From Escallonia rubra (Eukaryota; Streptophyta; Magnoliopsida; Escalloniales; Escalloniaceae), in the NCBI GenBank assembly GCA_033065855.1, contig JAVXUO010000326.1, positions 1 through 64,000 of the forward strand: a DNA stretch of 64,000 nucleotides, in the 5' to 3' direction. This document shows positions 55,851 through 64,000 of this stretch, in pieces. Within the stretch, counting starts at the first letter, position 1. The number at the start of each line of letters is the position of its first letter. The translations under genes and the position numbers were made by a program. Under the pieces are notes generated by a model. It had not been told where the DNA came from and searched no databases. It saw only the letters and a program-made list of their open reading frames with translations.

Positions 55851-58800
55851 CTACAAAGATCTCTTACTCTCCACTGCTTCCTTGAGTTTCCGTCCAAGTG
55901 CATATGCCAATGGAGGAGGAACAGCATTTCCAATCTGCCTGTGCTTGTGTAGGATGTTACCAGAAAATTGATAGCTATCAGTGAATCCCTGCATGAAAGA
56001 GTAGTAAATTAACCAAAAGAGTATTAGCTAAGCACAAGCTGGATGACCCCCACAACTTAACAGGTAGTGGGAAGTACATCATAATCATTCTTCATTTTTT
56101 TCTGATCATGGAACTCTTGTCACTGCCTCCTTCATGCTTTTTCCCCCTTCCATATGTTCTATTCCTTCTCTTTATCTTAACCTACATTCACTCGGGTAAC
56201 TTAACCTGTCATTATTTTGGCACTCTCATTGATTAATACGGTGACTTTGCCATACAGCTAGCGTCCTGCACTTTTTACCTGGACTTTTTTGTTATGGATT
56301 TTCTTTTTTATTTTCAGTCCCCTGAAATAACTTTCCTGATTCACTCGCTTATCTGAACAACCTTTTGTTTCAATGTCCTAACTGAATATGCAGATCCATC
56401 ACAAAAGAGAATGCTCTTACTTGAGAGCGAGCACATTCGCGCACTGTCACAATCCTGTCCTGCTCAGGGTGAAAGCACATCCCCACCTTGCCCATTGGTT
56501 GGGGGTCTGTGATGGAGGTTGGAAAATTTCCCTCCCAATCCAGCCTACCAAACAGACCCTTCCATTGGTTATGTCTCTGGGCCGTGTTTGGTAAGCACCA
56601 TGGTATCAAATCCACTACTTGCCCAGTCGACAGTTTGACCTGCAGGACAACAAGAATAAGGTAGATAGACTGTTAGATCCAACTCACTTTAACTCCATAA
56701 TTACGTCTCAGCAGATTGAAAACAACATATACCTTTTCATCTGGAAGGTCATGCCAATCAGCACCTCGACGTTTTGGAATCCTCTGACACCGTATGAGAT
56801 TGAGCTCATTCATTTCCTTGGATATGTGATCAGACAAGACCGCCATGCTTCCTCGAATTTTTTTTTGAAACCATGAGACAGGGTCACTTTGATACTGCAT
56901 ATAAAAGTAACAAGCATGAGTTGACTGCCAATAAATCACTAGACTAATTAAGCGAGTAAAAGCTCTCTTTATTCATGGCTTGGACCAAGCTTAGTCTTAT
57001 CACTACATTAGTAGTAGAAACATTGGTAGTAGAAGAGATTCAGCAGGATGACGTCCTTCTTTGATAGACCAAGGTGGTAAGCGAGGTAACAAGATATTAA
57101 TGGCAAGACATGTATATATATATATATATAAAAGTTTTTACTACCTCCAAGTTTGTCTTGTATGCCCCATTTCCAACAACTGGAAGATCCCCAATTGTAT
57201 CTCTAACAGTAATTGGACGAAATGGGGCACCTGTTGAAGTACTCCGTACAGCAGCATATTGCAAGTTCCGGGACAATGCAATTCTCAACTCTGGTGCAGC
57301 AAAGACATGCATTGGCTCTGGCCACTCTGGGAGAGTTTCCTCCGGAGAAGCTGCCCAAATAAAAGCTCGCTTCCTGGACTGAGGAACTCCATATGCTCCA
57401 GCTTCAAGGATGCCAAACCTCACCTGAAAGGAGTAAAACTAGTTAAAACTATAAATTTACATTGACAAAATGATGGCAATGCAGCAATATATACCTGATA
57501 ACCCATCTCAAGAAGCGAAGCTAGAGCTAAGCGGAAGGTCTGTCCTTTGTTGAACGAAACAAAGTTCCTGACATTCTCCAGGAGGAAGAACTTTGGTCTG
57601 TAGTAATCAGCAAAGGATAAGAATGCTAAAATCATCTCACACTGAACTTTACTCCACGTGCTTTGATTAAACCTATTCATTCCAGAGAACCCCTGCAACA
57701 GAAACAGAATACTTAATATAGTTGTCATAAAAATTCTCGAGGAACTGTATAATTATGAGGTAAAAGCAAGCCAGAAGCTTACCTGACATGGAGGGCCTCC
57801 ATTAATAAAATCCACTTGTCCAGGCAATGGCAAATTGTCAACATCTTTCTCACTTAGTGATGCAGCTAATTCAGCAGCCTCCGGAGTTGCGATACAGTCA
57901 TCTGCATCCCCACACTTATCCATCACAGCCCTGCATCAAGGCCAATGTGGATTCTAGTGTCCAATATATATATAAACAGAGAGTGAGGGAGGGAGGGGGG
58001 AGGGAGAGAGATTTATACGGGACAAAAATTCACCTTAGAATCACATTGCAATTGTTGATAAACATCAATGACTCTGGGTGATTGAGTTTAAATGCATCTC
58101 CAGCAGCCTCTTCATACTCAATCGCCCACTTTGTAGTTGAGACACCTGCATAGTTGAAAAAAAGGTAGAACAAACAGACATCAACTCTGTTAAAACTCGA
58201 CTGTGTAACCCATTAGACTAATTAAAGTTGACATTAAGATCTCTAATATTACCTGACTGCTGCAATCCCTCGGACAAGCCACCACAACCAGCAAAGATAT
58301 CTAGAGTTGCCAAGCACTTTTCTTTTAGTCCCTCGACGTCTACATCATTCTCCCCTTCTTTACACTTGCCCTTTTTCTTTCTAGATGCAGAATCATCGCC
58401 CACCTTCCCAGTTGAGTACTTGATTTTGATGCTCGATGACAACTGTTAATAAATGAGTTGTGACAGAACTTCAGGCTAAATTGACATGAAGGAGATCAAT
58501 GGACGAGTTTATTTTTGGTAAAGACATAGGTAACGAATGATAAGCCAACTCAAAGATAACAGTCTGATAAATAATATTCAAAAAATTGGACGAGGAAGCA
58601 AGATCATTTACCTGTTTGAGCGACCCTTTAGAAGGATCATATAGATATTCACAAAAGAAAACATGTTCAAATATTGATGGGACGTCAAGAGATGGAAGAT
58701 CATGCTTTCTTCTGACTTGACATCTCGCTTCAATTGTCTCAACAGACAGAGAATGTATTTCCTCACTATAAAACACCTGGAATGTCACATTTGAATACAT

Positions 58801-61800
58801 AAAATTAGCAAAAAGAACGCATGAAGGAGGGAAGGGAACTCAAACATGCTATATAAACATTACCATCTACGAATTACTGAAGTTCAAAAAAGGAGTGAGG
58901 GCAAAATGTGCAGAAATATAGATGGAGAGTTATGACTTGTTTTTGGTTTAAGTTGCTCGAACCTCTCGAATATCAGAGCAGTATGCCTTCTCAGCTGAAA
59001 CATCCTCTGGTCTGTAAAACCTTCTGACCTTAACCAGGGTAGAATTTGTTTCGGCTCGTTTGGGCACCTCAGGTACAATAATTTCAAGCAACTGACATAC
59101 AACATAAGTCCTCAATCCCACATTTCTCCCACCTTTGAAGGTCTCATTCTCCACACTTTCTGCAGCAAACTCATGGGGGCTCACATACACAAAGTCATGC
59201 ACAAAATACTCAATTCCCTTGTAAAGGAAACTGGTTTTGGAGGCATTCACCTTGAAACTTTCCTTATCAGTTTCATCATTATTCAGTTTGCATGAGTGGC
59301 AAATGCCAGAGCCAAGACCCATAGTGTCAAGAGGAAGACTAAAGAAAGCACCTCTCTCAGGCCAATACAAGCTTTTACAATAATATTCAGTTTGCAATCC
59401 TTTCTTCTTCCTGTCTTCTGCTCTTGCTCTATCAATTTTGTCAGCATCGGCATTAGCTTTCCTATGTTGATGTCCCCAAGGCAACGACCGAATATCCATA
59501 ATAATCGTTTCTTTTACATCCTCCAATTCAAATTCCATGCACTCATTTGTCATAAAAACTTCCCTTTCATTAGCTGTGTTTCCAAGGACAGTTTGGGATC
59601 CTCGTTGCATTATTCTTCCATGGAGCATTTTTTTCCCATCCACTGTTTCAAACATGTATTCAATAAAACATATGGCAGGAAGTTCGTCTGATTCATCAAC
59701 TTCTACTAGGACAGTATCCCCAACAGCAGTGACATTTCCATGTACTATAGCTTGCTTGTATAAAGCCTCCCCATAAGATGTTTTACCCACAAGTTTCTCA
59801 TCCCATCTTATTTCCTTGCTCGTGGAGGATGATTTGCTGTGCCTTGATGAGTGAGGTGTCTGAGTTATGTCAAAAACTACTATTTGTTCCTCAGCATCTT
59901 CCTCTTCAATTTCCTCTTGTTCTTCAACATCTTCTTCCTCCTTCACTTCGCAAGTACCACCCTCTTTTAAATCCTCTGGCGAATAATTAGAATAGTACTC
60001 CCCCCATATTCTGTTGATTAGCCTTGTGGTCGTCGCCTGCATAGCCTTCCTCTTAGATACCACCGGTGCTAGTGCTGCTCTTGGATTTAAATTATGTAAA
60101 TTCCTCTCAACAACTTTCTTCTTCTTTACAAGCCATTTAGTATGGTGCCTTTCTTCCATTTTTTGAGAAAGACCAATCACGAAGGAGGATTTCTTAATCT
60201 TCACGTCAGGAAATTCTGAAAACTGCTGCAAGATTATTTGTCCATGGACAACCACGTATCTCTCCACAACTGCCGGGTTAGACGAAATGTAAGCAGGGTG
60301 ATCTTTCTGAAACTCAGACAATCTTTTGATGACATCCCCAAAAGAGAGCCGTGATACTCGCGCCTGCTCCTTCAACAAAGTAATGATGCTTATCGCAAGC
60401 CTTGCTGTTTTCAGAACTGGTGCATACCAAGGAACGTACTGCTTTGCAGGTCTCCCAAGCCTATACCTACAGAAGTTTAAGATGATAACACCAGCCATCA
60501 ATGATGCAGAACTTCTTACCAAACTCTGCATGAAAGTTAAAATTAAAACCATGGGTGGGTATCAAGCCTAATTGATCAGAATAAACAATAAGGCTACACT
60601 GAACCACCCATGTCAGAAAAAACAAGAACACAAAATTTCTATGACACTTTCCCTACGCTCCAATTCTTTTTGAAAAGCGTCACAATTAGTTCATTACACT
60701 TTCTTGTTATTGCCAGTGTATGACCAAACATCGTTGAATAAATCTAAAAAACGTTATACCTACAGGTTTAATATGATCTTAAGTCACTCATGATTGTCTT
60801 GATAAGAAGTATTAGAAAAGCATTCAGATGGAAACATAGCCCTTATAATAAGAATAGAATGCAGTGTACCATGCCATATCTGTTCGTATTGATATAAAAA
60901 CCATTGAGGATCCAAATTCAATCATCCATTCCTTTATTGCACTCAAGTAGATTGGGATCCCATCAATTTCAGCCTCTCCAGAACCACTTGAGGAAGAATG
61001 ACTAGAATCAGCATCAAGATCAAATCCAGTTCCATCATCAGCAGTCATTACACCAGATCCAAATATGGTGACATCAATTTCGGCACACGATTTCATTGGA
61101 AGAAGTTCCAAGGAAATGAGTCTCGAGTCAGAGTTATACAATGCCCAATTATGAAGCATACTTCGAGGTAATTCATCAGTATCGCACATATCCATTCCGC
61201 TGTCAAAGATAATATACTCATCTGTTTCCTGGTCAGATGTCTTGTAATATGCAGGTAGAGGATAGTCATTTGCAATTTCGTCCTCATTGATCTTTATGTA
61301 AAATTTGTTCGACAAGGAGGCTGAACCCTGGCTTTTTTTCTGCTTTATTGAGTTCCAATACTCTTCTTCCTGCAACAGCTTCGCCAGTTTAACATCTTCA
61401 TCTTCCTCTGACACAACAATTGACGAACGAGACTGATTTGATTCCTTTTCTCCATCCCTTATTATTAGACTCCCATTTCCGGATCCATATTTTGCTTGTG
61501 TAGGGTCCCCATGTTTGCAACACTCGGCCTGAAGGGCAACAAGGGCAGGAAGCTCAACAAATTGCTGATCAGTCTTCTTGGATGTCTCATCCAAACCGAT
61601 AAGCTGGTTATAGATGAATTCGCCTTGAGAAATAATGAAATCCTTTATAGAAACACCCCCAGAGAAGCACTTCATACCACTCATTGCACGGACAACTCCA
61701 GCAAGCAATTCATCAAGGGTCAAGTCAGGATTGCCACCAGAAGATTTTGAAAGTTTCTTGTAAACCTCAATACAGGCAAAAGCTTTAGCAGAGAAATGAT

Positions 61801-63749
61801 CATATAACTTCTTGTAACTACCTGAGGGTCTGACACAATCGTAATCAGCAATATCGGTTGACACCCATATAGTTGGAGTTCCATCTTCGTAACCAGAGAT
61901 TGCCCATGATTCTACTCGTCCAAAGCCTTCACATCTTAAACCCTTTTCCTTTTCCTTGTCTGAGCTTTTCTCAAGAGGCAAAATAACACCCGAGATAAAA
62001 ATGCTGTCAACTTCCAACATTTCAAAGGGCTGTTGGAGGCCATCGGAATCGTGAAAGATGAAATCTGTAAGTCTTCTACATGGTCGATCATCATCATGTC
62101 CGGCAGTCAGCCGCACAGCTACGGCCTCTTCATCTACACACTGGTCCTTTTTTGTTTCAATAAGTGAAGACTTATCAGATATATGAACAGATTGTTCCTT
62201 GAAATCCAAACAGGCTGCACTTCTCTTTGGCATTTTACGAGAACCAGCAAGCTCGTCACTACTCTGAGAAACACTTCTCTTCCTCTCTTTTTGGCGAGTC
62301 TCAGTACTGCCAATTGCAGAATTTAATTTACCTTTCTTCTTTTTTGCACCTGTACTTATAACAAGTCCAGATCAGGCACGTACAAGGGTTTAAACTTTAG
62401 CAAGGGAACCAAGTCAAAGCCACGTAGAGAAAGTAAAGTCTCCAACATCAAGTGAGTAAGCGAGGGATATTCTATTGTTACCAGATATTGGCAATATGGG
62501 AATAAAGCTAAAACTATATTCATATACTTAGCAATGTGACAACATACAGTAAATATATGAAACATTCTAAAAGGATTTACTTGAGCACAGCTGCTGTGGC
62601 AAAAATGAGTCAAATAGATTGAATCATGTGAACTACAACATATAAGCAAATGACACTGCAACGATTCTACAAAAGCAAATTCCAGATGTTCATAAAAACC
62701 ATCTATGCTAGTGCATGTGATATAGATACAACCCCACAAATGGAGAAAAGTAGCAACTGATCTCATATATGATGCATGAAACTACTTACATCATGACATG
62801 CCCAATTAACTCCAAAAATCCTTCTGCTGTTCAAATTGGACAACTTCATACTCCACAAAACAATATTGCATATAACAGAAGACGGTTCTACTTCTAGAAA
62901 TTCAAATTGAGGAAAGAGGTTTAAGTCAACTAAAATCAACCTCAAAATCTACAAGAAGATGTGTAAACCAATGTTTGGCAACAGTTGATTATTTTGCATT
63001 TCTTTTTCTTTCTTATTCTCATCTCCAGTCCATCAGCCAGGGATCTATGTTCTTCCTACTCGTATAAGCAAACTCATCTCTTCCTAGTTCCAACCCCCAT
63101 GTAGAGAAATGAAATTAAACCTTTTGTTGGCTTCTGGGAAACTGAAATGAAAGATGTACTTCGTGATAGATTTGCTCTCCCAGGAATAATTCAAAACCCT
63201 CCCAGATGAATAAGATTACAGTTGTTTTAAAGCCTGGTTGATTCAAACTACTGTGTCAGTGCCTTCTTTTTCTTTTTTTTTTCATTTGGTGCTGATGTCG
63301 TTAGTTGGTGACCCAATTTACCGCTATTGTGTTGCTATTAATGCATCCAGAGGATATCGAATTCTTCAATCAAACCCAACTAGGCTCGTAATCACGTCTC
63401 ATATCTGACGAAGGCTATTCCCATGATGATACTCAAAGTTGGAAAGTGTTGGATTGGATTTTGGTTGCATGTAATGCCTAGCCCCTAGGTATGCCCATGT
63501 ATTGTTCTATTGTTGTACTATTTGATTCGCAAAAGAAGCCCAACTATCACTAAAATTTCTAGTTCTTGTACTCCTTTCACAAAAAGGAGCAGATTATATG
63601 TCAGCAACTAGTGATTTTGTGCCAAATAAAAAGAAAACAAAAACACAAACATCACAAAGGTTGAGAAACTGAGAAGGTGAATGTGTATTAGGAGGAGGAA
63701 AAAAACCTTGAGCGGGAGCCGTTGTATCCATAAGAGCGGCAGATCCCAT
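55851..63749 (-). CDS. MET1: MET1-type DNA (cytosine-5)-methyltransferase (about 1545 aa, 12 exons)
   Basis: This enzyme copies CG methylation after replication, using S-adenosylmethionine, in the nucleus. Exons on the minus strand, high to low: 63749-63707, 62349-60870, 60466-58963, 58776-58612, 58442-58253, 58145-58034, 57930-57783, 57692-57495, 57423-57145, 56894-56733, 56639-56421, 55988-55851. All are GT-AG with consistent phases (4638 nt). A Lys/Arg-rich N-terminus (KKKKGK, KRKRS-type) suits a nuclear signal. Two replication-foci domains follow in exons 2-3 (first near residue 70, second near 330-560), then an acidic linker (about 685-705) and two BAH domains (about 720-860 and 900-1060). 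The catalytic domain spans about 1105-1545: DIFAGCGG (motif I), PPCQGF split by intron 7 with catalytic Cys about 1213, [13 protein letters not shown] and GNAVPPP (motif X). The length is close to Arabidopsis MET1 (1534). No lesion was found. The tiny first exon and 1.36-kb first intron are inferred from splice fit and are the least certain part. Confidence 0.93.
57112..57131. repeat. (TA)n tract in a MET1 intron
   Basis: About ten TA units lie 14 bp downstream (in gene direction) of the donor at 57144, in the intron between exons 9 and 10. Confidence 0.85.
57977..58011 (+). repeat. purine-rich tract with G-quadruplex motif in a MET1 intron
   Basis: GGGAGGGAGGGGGGAGGG at 57987-58004 fits the four-run G-quadruplex rule. 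It lies in the intron between exons 6 and 7, on the MET1 template strand, about 25-45 bp from the donor end. Confidence 0.8.
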
Positions 63750-63898
63750 TTTCTGCGGCGGAGCTGCGACGGAACCCTAGAGATCAATCAAACACCCAAA
63801 AATAAGTGATGGGTATTGGTTTAGCTACTCTCTCTAGTGTCTTGTGCTAAATCTGATGTGCATTTGAAACCCAAAAAAAAGTAGTCAAGACAAGGGCG

Positions 63899-63907
63899 TA
63901 TATAAAA
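63899..63907 (-). promoter_or_regulatory. TATA-like box of MET1
   Basis: Minus strand TTTTATATAC lies about 150 bp upstream of the start codon. It would place transcription start near 63870 and give a 5' UTR of about 120 nt. The UTR contains ACCCTA in reverse (63774-63779), a partial telo-box. Confidence 0.5.
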
Positions 63908-63911
63908 TACC

Positions 63912-63989
63912 GGCGGGAACATTTGTCGGTTCTTTCTTCAAAACGTTGGCGCGACCCGCCAAATCTGTTGGCCGTGAAAATTTTCGCGG
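63912..63989 (-). promoter_or_regulatory. cluster of E2F-type sites in the MET1 promoter
   Basis: Two sites match WTTSSCSS exactly: TTTGGCGG on the minus strand (63956-63963) and TTTCGCGG on the plus strand (63982-63989). Two more miss by one base: GTTGGCGC (about 63945-63952, plus) and GTTCCCGC (about 63913-63920, minus). All lie just upstream of the TATA-like box. E2F/RBR control of MET1 is established in Arabidopsis, so the position is functionally sensible. Confidence 0.6.
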
Positions 63990-64000
63990 GCAAGTTGCAT

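Overview
The window looks like nuclear DNA of a flowering plant, most likely a eudicot. The basis is a MET1-type maintenance cytosine methyltransferase split by GT-AG introns, plant-only transposon families (CACTA, Sirevirus-type Ty1/copia, Tat-like Ty3/gypsy, MULE and hAT non-autonomous elements, L1-type LINE, endogenous pararetrovirus) and degenerate plant-telomere-like CCCTAAA repeats. No species is claimed. All calls come from reading the sequence; no database search was run.

Layout. 1-9158: a CACTA (En/Spm) element whose right end is present and whose left end is outside the window or lost. It has AT-rich repeat arrays and a long inverted repeat on the left, an uninterrupted four-exon TNP2-type transposase gene, a second (TNPA/Ptta-like) gene carrying two in-frame stops, and palindromic subterminal repeats ending in a CACTA terminus. 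9944-12728: a probable solo Ty3/gypsy LTR (minus strand) whose U3 is filled with three different tandem arrays. 13113-18260: a plus-strand, degraded LTR-retroelement region. 18200-29007: a minus-strand, decayed Ty3/gypsy element (gag, protease, RT, RNase H, 5' LTR). It is split between gag and protease by an array of three tandem LTRs with 12-nt spacers and a perfect 5-bp target duplication. 29324-34770: an endogenous pararetrovirus relic beside a (TA)n tract. 36671-38467: two LINE fragments. 38468-40426: a second probable gypsy LTR with a 75-bp U3 array. About 41830-51935: a Sirevirus-like copia element with gag, pol and a 3' envelope-like reading frame, interrupted by a MULE-type and a hAT-type element, each with clean target duplications. 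52130-55086: retroposon tail, poly-C tracts and a 1-kb foldback element. 55851-63749: an intact 12-exon MET1 gene on the minus strand, its promoter (with E2F-type sites) at the right edge.

How the parts relate. Only two coding units look intact: the CACTA TNP2 transposase and MET1. Everything else is nested, decaying mobile DNA. MET1 is the enzyme that maintains CG methylation on such elements, so this is a case of a silencing gene sitting next to its own targets. The least ordinary structures are the three-LTR array with primer-binding-site spacers, the foldback with an unusually long target duplication, the envelope-like ORF with an upstream promoter-like block, and the inverted repeat in front of the transposase.
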